NCBI GenBank assembly: GCA_025454755.1
Contig: JALONV010000019.1
Span: forward strand, 1-48,494
Length of the DNA stretch: 48,494 nt
DNA from: Bacteroidales bacterium
Lineage (GTDB): Bacteria; Bacteroidota; Bacteroidia; Bacteroidales; VadinHA17
Direction of reading: 5' to 3'
The notes under the pieces were generated by a model. That model was not told where the DNA came from and did no database searches. It saw nothing but the letters and a program-made list of their open reading frames with translations. Below are positions 18,444 to 27,813 of this stretch, in pieces (position 1 is the stretch's first letter; each line of letters starts with the position of its first letter). The position numbers and the translations under genes were made by a program.

Positions 18444-21353
18444 TCACAGATGCATTCGTCTGCCGATGCTCATTCCGTAAATATCAATATTGAAAAGCAG
18501 CCTGAAATACGGTGTTTCGTCAAATGACCTGAAGGCAGTCTCAACTCCTGCAGATATCATATAAGGTATTCGAAAGAGATAGAAATCTGAAAGCAGCTGC
18601 AATCCGAACGACTTAAACTCTTCGGAGTAATTGTGAAATTCAATTTTATATACTCCATCTGCGTAGTTCCCGACAGAATTACCTGTTCCCCTTGTGTAAT
18701 CATAAAACAGTACAGCCCGTATTCTTTTAAGGTAAAGCAGGCTTGTAATATTAAAATCAGGATATGCCAGGGGCATAATATAATCGGCGGAAAGGAATCC
18801 GGCTTTATTTGATGAGATATCATTATAGCTTCGTGGAAAGGAGATCCTGTTTCCCTGGCGGTAGTATTTAAAAGGAGTGGTTTGTTTTTCTGCCTCAAGT
18901 CTTATTCTGATGCTGTGATCCCTGAACCCCCCGGGGAAATACAAGGCACTTCTGAATGAAAGGCTGGAACCCAGGTAATCACTGTTGAAAGGATACCAGG
19001 AATACATAATATCAAGAGACTGTGCCCATTCCGGATAGAGGTCACGCAATGCAGACTTTCTGAAATTTGTAAAATAAAACCTGCCGGCAAGCTGTGTCAA
19101 TCCCCTCGTATAGGTTGAAGATTCATTTATGTACAGGTAGTCATTATAGTAGTTGGATATCCCGGCCAGGTAGAAAAACTGGTTAAACCTTCCCGATGAT
19201 ACAGACAGCGGCAGGGAGATGGTATTTCTGAATTGATAGCCGCGCGTTGTTTCTGCGGGATCAGGAGCAGGAGTTCCATTGGTTCTGACGTTATAGATCA
19301 ACGGTTCGGTTCCATAATCTATCTGTGATTCAAAAACCGGATACCATCCCTTCCAAGAGATACGGGCATGCATCAAATGATCTTTAAGCTCCGAATATTC
19401 ATAACTGGCAGTTACCGTAAGCGTGCTCAGCTGATTTTGTGTCATGATGGTTGCCCCGGGTCTTATTGATGCCGGATCAGCCTGGATCTCTTCAATGTCT
19501 GCATAAAATGGCATCCAGCTGTGAATGCCAGAAAGATGCTGCCATTTCCTGTATGGTTCAGGTGTGTAGGTTTTTGAACCGGCGTCATATACATTGCCTT
19601 TATTGATTTCAAACCTGTCGGCAAGGTATGAAACAGGAATAAATGCTTTTGAGGTTTTCCCCATGGCTTCATTAAGTGATACAGAACAGATGTTATTGCC
19701 GGAAGATGTGTAATCGCAGAAAAGGATTGTTGATCCCCGCAGGCTCAGGTCATTTGCTCCAAAACGTGAATTGGTAACCTGAGTTACGCTTTTGTTGTGA
19801 TCAATTAAATAAACATTATCAGTACCGTTAACAGAGGATATATAGAAGAGTGAATCATTTCTCAGGAACGACGTCTGAAGATCATCCCTTCCTGTCGGAA
19901 GAAGTATCTCCCACATTCCGTCGTCCATGTTGTATGACATTATTCCTTCTCCCTCTTCTGTTAAATAAATAACAGTAATTTTCTTTCCATCTTCCGACCA
20001 TTGTGGTCTCTGAAGCGACGCATTTACAGGCGCCGGTATTTTTTTGAGATTATATTTGTCCTCGGGACTAAAAAGCACCAGGCTGTTAATGTTCTCAGCG
20101 CTATTTTCAGAAGCGGCGATGCATTTCCCGTCAGGGGAGATCGAGGCTGCCATGAAGCGTGATCTTCGCGACAACTGCCGGACACTGCCGTTCTTAAGGT
20201 CCATTATCTTAATAACGGAATAGTTTCTGTTTTCCCAGCGGGGATCAGCACTTGTCTCAGCCCAAACAAGCTTCCCTCCTCCGAAGGAAATGAAAAACGG
20301 GTAAATATTGCCGGGATAGTGGAGCTTTTTTTCTGTTTTTCCGGATGGCCGGACAAGAACAAATTCAGGAATCCCGGAAAGCGAAGTCTTAATTGCAATC
20401 ACCGAATCGATACCAATTGCCAGAGGCGAATGATAATTTACAAACCTTTCTTTTTTTTGCGGATTTAAAGCGTCGTATGTCCGGGCTCCGCTGTTTGACA
20501 GATCCTTCTTCCACAAGGTTTTCAGAGTGTCAAATGTCTGGTAGTAAAGTTTCTTCTTGGTAATGCCGGAATTTTTCCTGAGGCTCAGGTTTACAGGATT
20601 AATCGTAAATGGATAATCTGCAGTGTACTCAAGAGTTTTATTCCAGGTTTGCAGATTATTTATGCGCGCCCATGCCACCATCTGGTACCCGAACTGGTAA
20701 TGATCCGGTACCAGATCCCTGAATGACTCCTGTATCATCTTGTCATATTTATATGGCTTATCCTTTTCAATGACAATTGCCTTGAGCTGTTTCTGGAATC
20801 CTGCCGACCTTCCCCTTCCCGATTCTGAAAGAGTTGTCTCTGCAAAAACGGCATCACCTTCCAGGTACCATAGCGGAAGGAGGGAAGAGACAATGCCCGT
20901 AAATTGCTGGCCAAGAAGATATGACATTACTTTTGTGAAACCCGTGTTCAGTGATTCCATCTGCATCACATGTGTAAGCTCATGAAGAGCCAGCTGTCTG
21001 TTTGCATCAAGAGGAATCGTGTTTTGTTCAGGAGTGGGATATATCTCCATCCTCTTTGGAGCCCAGGCCACATAGCCATTTGATTGAGTTGTGAAATTGT
21101 GAATTATTACAGGGATCCTGAATTTCTTCCCCGGGAACAAAGCTCCCAGGTCGGAATATGCCTTATCCAGCGACTTTGTAAATTCAATTCCCTGAGATCC
21201 ATATTTTTCCGGGTAAATAACTCTGAACCTGTCTGATTTTATCTGAAGCCATTTCAGGTTTGCCGGATCCTGTCCCGTATCGTAATATTGTGCCGGCACG
21301 ATCCGCGGCAGTATCAGGAACAACACTAAAGACAGTGCAATGCGTAAATTCAT
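18444..21353 (-). CDS. Secreted gluzincin-type metallopeptidase / beta-propeller / outer-membrane barrel protein
   Basis: A 969-residue protein. A signal peptide (about 1-21, ending VPAQ) precedes a peptidase-like domain with zinc motif HELTH (124-128) and a downstream WYLEGDAVFAE containing the likely third ligand E165, the gluzincin arrangement. Residues about 280-590 show repeated propeller blades of the PD40/TolB kind (ISPDGKCIAASE, QWSEDGKKITVIY). The last 350 residues or so are barrel strands (SLSFRSALYFPGG, AGFLSADYIMP, GMSIGRRMHL). I know similar unannotated proteins in Bacteroidota; substrate unknown. The barrel probably anchors the protease to the outer membrane. Confidence 0.75.
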   Translation of the reverse strand: MNLRIALSLVLFLILPRIVPAQYYDTGQDPANLKWLQIKSDRFRVIYPEKYGSQGIEFTKSLDKAYSDLGALFPGKKFRIPVIIHNFTTQSNGYVAWAPKRMEIYPTPEQNTIPLDANRQLALHELTHVMQMESLNTGFTKVMSYLLGQQFTGIVSSLLPLWYLEGDAVFAETTLSESGRGRSAGFQKQLKAIVIEKDKPYKYDKMIQESFRDLVPDHYQFGYQMVAWARINNLQTWNKTLEYTADYPFTINPVNLSLRKNSGITKKKLYYQTFDTLKTLWKKDLSNSGARTYDALNPQKKERFVNYHSPLAIGIDSVIAIKTSLSGIPEFVLVRPSGKTEKKLHYPGNIYPFFISFGGGKLVWAETSADPRWENRNYSVIKIMDLKNGSVRQLSRRSRFMAASISPDGKCIAASENSAENINSLVLFSPEDKYNLKKIPAPVNASLQRPQWSEDGKKITVIYLTEEGEGIMSYNMDDGMWEILLPTGRDDLQTSFLRNDSLFYISSVNGTDNVYLIDHNKSVTQVTNSRFGANDLSLRGSTILFCDYTSSGNNICSVSLNEAMGKTSKAFIPVSYLADRFEINKGNVYDAGSKTYTPEPYRKWQHLSGIHSWMPFYADIEEIQADPASIRPGATIMTQNQLSTLTVTASYEYSELKDHLMHARISWKGWYPVFESQIDYGTEPLIYNVRTNGTPAPDPAETTRGYQFRNTISLPLSVSSGRFNQFFYLAGISNYYNDYLYINESSTYTRGLTQLAGRFYFTNFRKSALRDLYPEWAQSLDIMYSWYPFNSDYLGSSLSFRSALYFPGGFRDHSIRIRLEAEKQTTPFKYYRQGNRISFPRSYNDISSNKAGFLSADYIMPLAYPDFNITSLLYLKRIRAVLFYDYTRGTGNSVGNYADGVYKIEFHNYSEEFKSFGLQLLSDFYLFRIPYMISAGVETAFRSFDETPYFRLLFNIDIYGMSIGRRMHL

Positions 21354-21441
21354 CAGATATAATAATGTCTAAAAATAACAAATAATCCGTATTTTCGTCA
21401 CCTGATCATTTTATGCAATTCTTATTAAAACAGGTTCCTGA

Positions 21442-24400
21442 ATGAAACGTTTCAGACAGATAAATAATATAACCGGATGGGTGGTTTTCGCAATTGCGGC
21501 CTTTACTTATCTGATGACAATTGAGCCTACGGCAAGTCTATGGGATTGCGGTGAATTCATTGCATCATCTTACAAACTGGAAATAGGACATCCTCCGGGA
21601 AGCCAGGTATTCATGGTTCTTGCCAGGTTTTTTTCATTGTTCGCAGGGAATGATGTCACAAAAGTTGCTGCAATGATTAACGCAATGTCGGCAATTGCAA
21701 GCGCATTCACGATCCTGTTCCTGTTCTGGACAATAACTCACCTTGCCCGCAAGATAATTGTGAAAAATGAAGATGAGTTTAATACTGCAAGGATAATAAC
21801 CATTATGTCGGCAGGCGCAGTGGGCGCCCTGGCATTCACTTTCTCCGACTCTTTCTGGTTCTCAGCCGTCGAAGGTGAAGTATATGCAACATCATCATTT
21901 TTTACGGCAGCAGTATTCTGGGCAATCCTGAAATGGGAAGATGTGGCTGATGAAGAACATGCCGACAAGTGGATAATTCTTATCGCGTACCTGATGGGTC
22001 TTTCCATTGGAGTGCACCTTCTCAACCTTCTTGCCCTGCCGGCAATCTTCCTGGTCTATTATTTCAGGAAATTTGAATTTTCATGGAAAGGACTTATTTA
22101 TGCGCTTGCCGGATCATTTCTGATTCTGGCCCTTTTATTATGGGGATTGCTGCCCGGTATCGTCAAAGTCTCCTCGCGGTTTGACTTGTTCTTTGTTAAC
22201 TCGATGAAACTGTCCCCAAACTCAGGGATGATCTTCCATATCCTGATCCTGGCTCTTATTCTGATCTTTAGCATCAGACTTTCTCTCAGACCGGGGAAGA
22301 AAAATCTCACAGCCCTGCTTTCTGCAGGAACGGTTTTCTTTACAGGGATGTGGGCGGTCTCGGGATCATCAGTATTAAACATTCTGATTCTTCTGGCACT
22401 TTCGGCAATTATCTGGCTCATCGCCCTCAGGAATAAAGTAATGCTGAACACAACCCTGACGGCTGTACTTGTGATTCTGATCGGCTTTTCTTCAACGGCT
22501 ATTATTATGATCAGAGCATCGGCAAATCCCCCTCTTAATGAGAATAATCCTTCAGATCCATTCAACCTTCTCTATTATCTGAACAGAGAACAATATGGGC
22601 AAAGACCATTGTTCAAGGGTGCATATTATAATGCACCTGTTATCGATTACAAGGAAGGGAAGCCTGTTTATGTCCTTGAAAAAGGGAAATATGTTGTAAC
22701 CCACAGGAACGTCGAACGTGTTTATGATGACAGATTCATAACGCTATTTCCGAGGATGTGGGGCGAGGACGAAGGTCATGCAGAGGTTTACAGGCAATGG
22801 GGAGGATCAAAGGGAATTCCGATTTCAGTTACAGACCGGTATGGCAAGAAAACCATTATACGCAAACCCAAATTCAGCGAAAACCTGAAATTCATGTTCA
22901 GCTATCAGTACGGGTATATGTACTTCAGATATTTCATGTGGAATTTCTCCGGCAAGCAGAACGACACACAGGGTACAGGAGGTGCAGTAAACGGCAACTG
23001 GATAACCGGAATCGATTTTCTCGACAAACCCAGGGTGGGCACTTCCGACCTGCCCGGGAGTCTCAAAAATGATACTTCCAGGAACAGGTATTATCTTCTT
23101 CCCTTCCTGCTCGGGATGGCCGGACTTTTGTTTCAATTGTTCCGCGACAACAAGAACTGGTGGATAGTAATGATCCTGTTCTTACTGACAGGAGTAGCAA
23201 TTATTTTTTATCTTAACCAGTATCCCAACCAGCCAAGGGAAAGGGATTATGCTTATGCGGGATCGTTTTACTTCTTTTCGGTCTGGATAGGACTTGGAGT
23301 GCTTTTTGTTTATGAAGCTGTAAAAAAAGTTGCCGGAGAAGGATTGGCAGCACTCCTGTCAGGGATCTTATGCCTTGCCGTTCCTGTTATCATGGGATCG
23401 GAAAACTGGGATGATCATGACAGGTCAGGCCGTTATCTTGCCAGGGATGTGGCATTTAATTATCTCGAGTCGTGTGCCCCGGAAGCAATTCTTTTTACAA
23501 ATGGAGACAACGACACATTCCCGTTATGGTATGCCCAGGAAGTTGAGGGTAAAAGAACCGATGTGCGTGTTTGCAACCTCATGCTTCTGAATACAGACTG
23601 GTACATCGAACAGATGAAAAGAAAAGTATACGAATCGGATCCTCTGCCGATTTCACTCCCGATACAGAAATACTACGATGGCATCAACAACCAGGTATTT
23701 ATAGATGAGAGAACAAAGGAACCAGTTGATATATCAACAATAATAGACTGGGTAAAATCTGATAACCGGGGGACTAAATATCAGGTATCTCCGACTGAAT
23801 GGCTTGACGTTATCCCATCACGGATTATTCGTATTCCCATTGATAAGAAAAAAGTTCTGGAATCAGGAACTGTCAGGGTTGAAGATTCGGCGAAGATAGT
23901 CCCGTATATTGATATTACACTTAAGGGCAGTTCAATAATCAAGAGCCAGCTGATTGTTCTTGATATTCTTGCTCATAACAATTGGGACCGTCCGATATAT
24001 TTCATTACGGGATATCACAGCGATGCTCTTGGCCTTGAGGAGTATTTCCGGCTTGAAGGACAGGCATACAGAATTATTCCGATTAAGTCGGGGAACAAGA
24101 GCTGGCTGGATTACGGCAGTGTTGATACCGATATCATGTACAATAACATGATGAATAAATTTGTATGGGGCGGAGCAAATGATCCGAAAGTAAATCTCGA
24201 TTATCATCATAAGCGGACGCTGATGGTTGTAAGATCAAGGCTAAACTATGCAAAACTGGCCAAAGCGCTGATTGCGGAAGGGAAAAATGAAAAGGCCGTT
24301 GAGGTTCTGGACCGTTGTATGGATGTTCTGCCTATTGAGACCGTCTCATATGATCCTTATATCAACGACATAATTGATGCATACTTTGCCGCCGGTAAAA

Positions 24401-24651
24401 GCGAAAAGGCACTTCTGATGACAAATGACCTGTGCAATTATTTCTTTGAACAGATGGATTATTACCTGAACCAGGAGACATATATAGTCAACTCTGCTGA
24501 ATATTCAATAGGTACGGCATTTGAATATGCCCGTCGTGCAGGGGAATCATGTATTGCCTTCAGCCAGAAGGAAACGGGAATGGAAATAAACAGACGATTG
24601 AACGACTATAATTCGAAGTTTTTGAAATTCGTAGATCCTGCCCTGAGATAG
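21442..24651 (+). CDS. DUF2723 (TMEM260-like) GT-C-type membrane protein
   Basis: A 1069-residue protein. The N-terminal half has many transmembrane helices; the first loop carries LWDCGEFIASSYKLEIGHPPG (33-53), the DUF2723 signature, with D35 and E38 in the place of the acidic catalytic residues of GT-C glycosyltransferases. The second half is soluble, with NGDNDTFPLWYAQEVEGKRTDVRV and a C-terminal helical, TPR-like region (KALIAEGKNEKAVEVLDRCMDVLP). The human relative TMEM260 is a protein O-mannosyltransferase, so protein glycosylation is a reasonable but unproven role. It diverges from the metallopeptidase gene, with 88 bases between. Confidence 0.88.
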   Translation: MKRFRQINNITGWVVFAIAAFTYLMTIEPTASLWDCGEFIASSYKLEIGHPPGSQVFMVLARFFSLFAGNDVTKVAAMINAMSAIASAFTILFLFWTITHLARKIIVKNEDEFNTARIITIMSAGAVGALAFTFSDSFWFSAVEGEVYATSSFFTAAVFWAILKWEDVADEEHADKWIILIAYLMGLSIGVHLLNLLALPAIFLVYYFRKFEFSWKGLIYALAGSFLILALLLWGLLPGIVKVSSRFDLFFVNSMKLSPNSGMIFHILILALILIFSIRLSLRPGKKNLTALLSAGTVFFTGMWAVSGSSVLNILILLALSAIIWLIALRNKVMLNTTLTAVLVILIGFSSTAIIMIRASANPPLNENNPSDPFNLLYYLNREQYGQRPLFKGAYYNAPVIDYKEGKPVYVLEKGKYVVTHRNVERVYDDRFITLFPRMWGEDEGHAEVYRQWGGSKGIPISVTDRYGKKTIIRKPKFSENLKFMFSYQYGYMYFRYFMWNFSGKQNDTQGTGGAVNGNWITGIDFLDKPRVGTSDLPGSLKNDTSRNRYYLLPFLLGMAGLLFQLFRDNKNWWIVMILFLLTGVAIIFYLNQYPNQPRERDYAYAGSFYFFSVWIGLGVLFVYEAVKKVAGEGLAALLSGILCLAVPVIMGSENWDDHDRSGRYLARDVAFNYLESCAPEAILFTNGDNDTFPLWYAQEVEGKRTDVRVCNLMLLNTDWYIEQMKRKVYESDPLPISLPIQKYYDGINNQVFIDERTKEPVDISTIIDWVKSDNRGTKYQVSPTEWLDVIPSRIIRIPIDKKKVLESGTVRVEDSAKIVPYIDITLKGSSIIKSQLIVLDILAHNNWDRPIYFITGYHSDALGLEEYFRLEGQAYRIIPIKSGNKSWLDYGSVDTDIMYNNMMNKFVWGGANDPKVNLDYHHKRTLMVVRSRLNYAKLAKALIAEGKNEKAVEVLDRCMDVLPIETVSYDPYINDIIDAYFAAGKSEKALLMTNDLCNYFFEQMDYYLNQETYIVNSAEYSIGTAFEYARRAGESCIAFSQKETGMEINRRLNDYNSKFLKFVDPALR

Positions 24652-24657
24652 ACCTGT

Positions 24658-25074
24658 TCAGTTGATTAATGTTGCAGCAGATTCGTGCCTGAGATATTTT
24701 TCAAGAAGGAAAAAGATTTTTTCCGGATAGATAGGTTTCAGAACATATTCATTGCAGCCGGCCAGATATGCTTCTGTTTTGCTCTGTTCGGATGAGTATG
24801 CAGTTAACATCAGGACAGGTACATTCTTTCTTTCCCTGCGGAATATTCTCAGACATTCTATGCCATTTATGAGGGGGATAAGAAAATCCATGAATATGAG
24901 ATCGATCTTTTCATTTCCCTCGTTCAGATAATCAACAAACTCTTTCCCGTTGCGAAAAATCCTGACATTCGCACCGGAGCTCTTCAGGAGAGTTTCATAG
25001 TATCTGATAGATGGAATATCGTCCTCGACAATTATGATTCTTTTATCTGCCAGCTGTAAGTCGTTGATATTCAA
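24658..25074 (-). CDS. Stand-alone receiver-domain response regulator
   Basis: A 138-residue CheY-like protein with only a receiver domain: acidic pocket E17/D18/D19, phospho-acceptor D63 (FMDFLIP), switch T91 (MLTAYS) and K113 (VLKP). No output domain follows; the tail is a short helix. It converges on the DUF2723 gene (six-base gap) and diverges from the SpoIIE-type phosphatase, so it may belong with that regulator. Its kinase is not in the window. Confidence 0.9.
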   Translation of the reverse strand: MNINDLQLADKRIIIVEDDIPSIRYYETLLKSSGANVRIFRNGKEFVDYLNEGNEKIDLIFMDFLIPLINGIECLRIFRRERKNVPVLMLTAYSSEQSKTEAYLAGCNEYVLKPIYPEKIFFLLEKYLRHESAATLIN

Positions 25075-25250
25075 AGCTATAGTCGGGCTTGTTATAATTT
25101 TGTATAAAAGTACAATAAGTAATGTTGGATAAGGTTTGATAACACGTCAGTTATTAACATTTTATCAACACTGTTTAAAGGCAGTGAATATACAAATATT
25201 TGGTTTCTAAAAGAAAAAACTGCAATTTAGTGACACTAAAAAACAAGGGA

Positions 25251-27146
25251 ATGACTAATAAAACAGGTTTATTCTGCAAAGCATTTGCCTCCATCATTTT
25301 GCTTTTTGGTTTTTCTGTATTATATGGCCAGCAAGGATTCGATAACTCTTCAAGGGCCCTGTATATTTATGACCTTGTCGCAAAGTATGTGAATTTTGGC
25401 GAAGGATTTGCTGATTCTTCAAATTTCAGGATAGGGATGATGCTGGGCGATTATGAGCTCCTTTATGAGCTGGGCAACCTGGCAAAAACAAGACCGCGTA
25501 TCCAGGACAAGCCTGTTCAGATAAGCGGTTATAAAAAACTGGAAAGTATTACTCACACGCAGGTCCTTTATGTCAACAAATCCTCAGGTTTTGATCTGCA
25601 GAAGATACAGGAAAAAATTTCAGGACAACAGACTCTTCTTGTGACGGAAGGTTACGAATTCAGGGAGTCGATGATAAATTTCATTGTCATCAACGGAGTG
25701 CCGAGGTATGAGATCAACGAAGAGTATATTAAAAAAGAAGGGATGTCTGTTCCACAGACTTTCCTTTTCACCGCAGTTAAAACCAAGGAAGACTGGGAAA
25801 AACTCTTTGAAGTGACTGATGCCGATCTGCAGGTTCAGAAAGAGACTGTAAAACAGCAGCAGGTTGAGATTGAGCTTCAGAAGGCAGAGATCCTCCGGCA
25901 AAAAGCACTGCTCGACAGCCTTGACAGGGAAATTGCACTGAAGGAAAAAACACTTCTTGAAAAACAAAGAGTGCTGAACATACAGATGGCGCAGATAAAC
26001 ATTCAACAAAAGGAAATATCTGTTCAGAAACAAACCATCATTGTACAACAGCAGGAAGTGCAGGTACAGAAAGACACCCTTCTGAAACAGAAAGAAAAAA
26101 TCGACCTTCAGATTGCAATGATCGATGAACAGCTGAAAAAGATCGGAGTGCAGGAGGAGAAAATAAAAGTTCAGCTTGCCACCCTGGAGAAACAAAAGCT
26201 GATACTCTGGTTTGTCATTGTTGCACTGGCACTGGTCAGCTTCCTGGGCTATTACATCTATCGCAGCTACAGGATCAAAAAAGAAGCCAATATAAGACTG
26301 GAAGAAAAGAACCGCACAATTTCAATGCAGAAGGATGAGATAGAGCAGCAGCGCGACCTTGCAGCCGCACAAAGGGATCAGATTGCCTATCAGAAAAAAC
26401 ATATCACCGATAGCATCATGTATGCAAAGAGGATACAGACCGCACTTATTCCTTCGCTTGAACTCTTCAGCGACAAACTTGAACACTTCGTTCTTTACAA
26501 ACCACTGGCAATTGTAAGCGGCGACTTCTACTGGGTGAGCAACCATGATGACAAGCAGATTATAATTGCTGCCGACTGCACAGGCCATGGTGTTCCCGGA
26601 GCCTTCATGAGCATGCTTGGTGTAACACTCCTGAATGAAATAGTGAACAATAAGCAGATCCTGCTGCCGGATCAGATAATTGAAAATCTGAGACATGGAG
26701 TCATAAAATCACTGAATCAGGTAGCCGACGAAGATTCTGTAAAAGACGGGATGGACATATCAGTTTGTGTCGTGGATTTCAAGGAAAATGTTCTGCTGTG
26801 GGCAGGAGCAAACAATCCGCTTTATGTAATCAGAGGCGGCGAGCTTATTCATTACCGGCCTGATAAAATGCCGGCATCGATCCATTACAGAATGCAGCCT
26901 TTCACCCTTCATAAAATCAGCCTGAATAAGGGCGATGCGTTTTATATTTTCTCAGATGGTTTTGCTGATCAGTTTGGCGGGCCAGGCCAGCGGAAATTCA
27001 TGTCTAATAAGCTCAAGGAGACTCTTGTCGGACTTTCGGGAGTTCCAATGCTTCAGCAGGCTGACAGGTTGAATACAATATTCGAAGAGTGGAGAGGCGA
27101 CTCTCCCCAGGTAGATGATGTAACTATTATCGGAGTAAGATACTAG
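25251..27146 (+). CDS. YfiR-like / coiled-coil / transmembrane / SpoIIE phosphatase signalling protein
   Basis: 631 residues from the ATG at 25251, which starts the signal peptide MTNKTGLFCKAFASIILLFG; an in-frame TTG at 25200 would add 17 residues in front of it. Residues about 31-183 resemble a periplasmic YfiR (DUF4154) domain. About 194-317 is an unbroken run of heptads built on I/V/L-x-x-Q-K. A single transmembrane helix (318-337, LWFVIVALALVSFLGYYIY) and a second short coiled coil lead to a PP2C-like SpoIIE domain (about 385-631) with GDFYW, ADCTGHGVPGAFMSM and FSDGFADQFGG. It should sense a periplasmic signal and dephosphorylate a cytoplasmic serine/threonine target. Its 3' end overlaps the converging lipoprotein gene by four bases. 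Confidence 0.88.
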   Translation: MTNKTGLFCKAFASIILLFGFSVLYGQQGFDNSSRALYIYDLVAKYVNFGEGFADSSNFRIGMMLGDYELLYELGNLAKTRPRIQDKPVQISGYKKLESITHTQVLYVNKSSGFDLQKIQEKISGQQTLLVTEGYEFRESMINFIVINGVPRYEINEEYIKKEGMSVPQTFLFTAVKTKEDWEKLFEVTDADLQVQKETVKQQQVEIELQKAEILRQKALLDSLDREIALKEKTLLEKQRVLNIQMAQINIQQKEISVQKQTIIVQQQEVQVQKDTLLKQKEKIDLQIAMIDEQLKKIGVQEEKIKVQLATLEKQKLILWFVIVALALVSFLGYYIYRSYRIKKEANIRLEEKNRTISMQKDEIEQQRDLAAAQRDQIAYQKKHITDSIMYAKRIQTALIPSLELFSDKLEHFVLYKPLAIVSGDFYWVSNHDDKQIIIAADCTGHGVPGAFMSMLGVTLLNEIVNNKQILLPDQIIENLRHGVIKSLNQVADEDSVKDGMDISVCVVDFKENVLLWAGANNPLYVIRGGELIHYRPDKMPASIHYRMQPFTLHKISLNKGDAFYIFSDGFADQFGGPGQRKFMSNKLKETLVGLSGVPMLQQADRLNTIFEEWRGDSPQVDDVTIIGVRY

Positions 27147-27382
27147 TTGCAATCAAGCGAGGTAACTTCACCCGTAGTGGGATTAGTTATTGTAGGATTG
27201 GCTGCCTTAAAGGCAATCAAAGCCGCACCGCAGTATTCTGCTTCAACTCCCGTATCTGTTATAGCACCGGAACTGTTTTTAGTGATGATCTTACAGGTTT
27301 CACAATCACTGAGTGCTTCGCATGCATTAAATCCAAATGCAATAAAGAGGAAGAGAACAGCGGCAAAGATTTTTCTTTTCAT
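27143..27382 (-). CDS. Small cysteine-rich lipoprotein (paralogue A)
   Basis: A 79-residue protein: lipoprotein signal (MKRKIFAAVLFLFIAFGFNAC, lipid-anchored cysteine at 21), then EALSDCETCKIIT, later EYCGAALIA, ending SLDCN. The four cysteines after the lipobox keep the same order as in the neighbouring paralogue, suggesting two disulfides or a metal site. No known family recognised. It has its own -7 element and converges on the SpoIIE gene with a four-base overlap. Confidence 0.75.
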   Translation of the reverse strand: MKRKIFAAVLFLFIAFGFNACEALSDCETCKIITKNSSGAITDTGVEAEYCGAALIAFKAANPTITNPTTGEVTSLDCN

Positions 27383-27399
27383 AAGTTGATATTTCAGTT

Positions 27400-27407
27400 C
27401 AAAGATA
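27400..27407 (-). promoter_or_regulatory. -7 element (TATCTTTG) for lipoprotein A
   Basis: TATCTTTG on the minus strand matches TAnnTTTG, 17 bases before the ATG at 27382. No -33 partner is evident. Confidence 0.45.
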
Positions 27408-27424
27408 TTAAAGTTTTTAATTAA

Positions 27425-27652
27425 TCAGTTGCACTCCCAGGTAGTCCTGCTGTTGCCCTCCACAAGATCCTCCATTGCCTCTATGGCTAAAAGTGAAGCA
27501 CCGCAATATTCTACAGGCGATGTTTCATGATCCCAGGCTCCGCTGACATAAGTAACCTGTTTACAGGTTTTACAGTCGTTCAGAACCTCACATGAGTTAA
27601 ATGCCGCTGCAATGAATAAGAGTGCTCCTGCAAAAATCATTTTTGTTTTCAT
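27425..27652 (-). CDS. Small cysteine-rich lipoprotein (paralogue B)
   Basis: A 75-residue lipoprotein, paralogue of the gene 42 bases downstream. Signal MKTKMIFAGALLFIAAAFNSC, then EVLNDCKTCKQVT, EYCGASLLAIEA in matching positions, and TTWECN at the end. Shared pattern: C-E-x-L-x-D-C-x-T-C-K-x-x-T, then E-Y-C-G-A, then C-N at the C-terminus. Cell location: lipid-anchored in the envelope. Function unknown. Confidence 0.75.
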   Translation of the reverse strand: MKTKMIFAGALLFIAAAFNSCEVLNDCKTCKQVTYVSGAWDHETSPVEYCGASLLAIEAMEDLVEGNSRTTWECN

Positions 27653-27668
27653 CCTGATCTATTTATTT

Positions 27669-27676
27669 CAAATTTA
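27669..27676 (-). promoter_or_regulatory. -7 element (TAAATTTG) for lipoprotein B
   Basis: TAAATTTG on the minus strand fits TAnnTTTG, 16 bases before the ATG at 27652. No clear -33 TTTG at the usual distance. Confidence 0.45.
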
Positions 27677-27813
27677 TGAAACTCTTTATTTTTAAGAACG
27701 TTTTTAACTTTAAAAGGTTGCTTTAAAGACAACTTTTTGATTAAACGATGCATCAAATCATTAAATTGCCAGTCATTTAACCGGAATGAAAATTACAATC
27801 TAAACAAATCGTC

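Noticed and set aside
25620-26195. A 191-codon antisense open frame rich in Leu and Phe
   Set aside because: It is the complement of the Gln/Lys-rich coiled coil of the phosphatase; low-complexity codons leave the opposite strand open.
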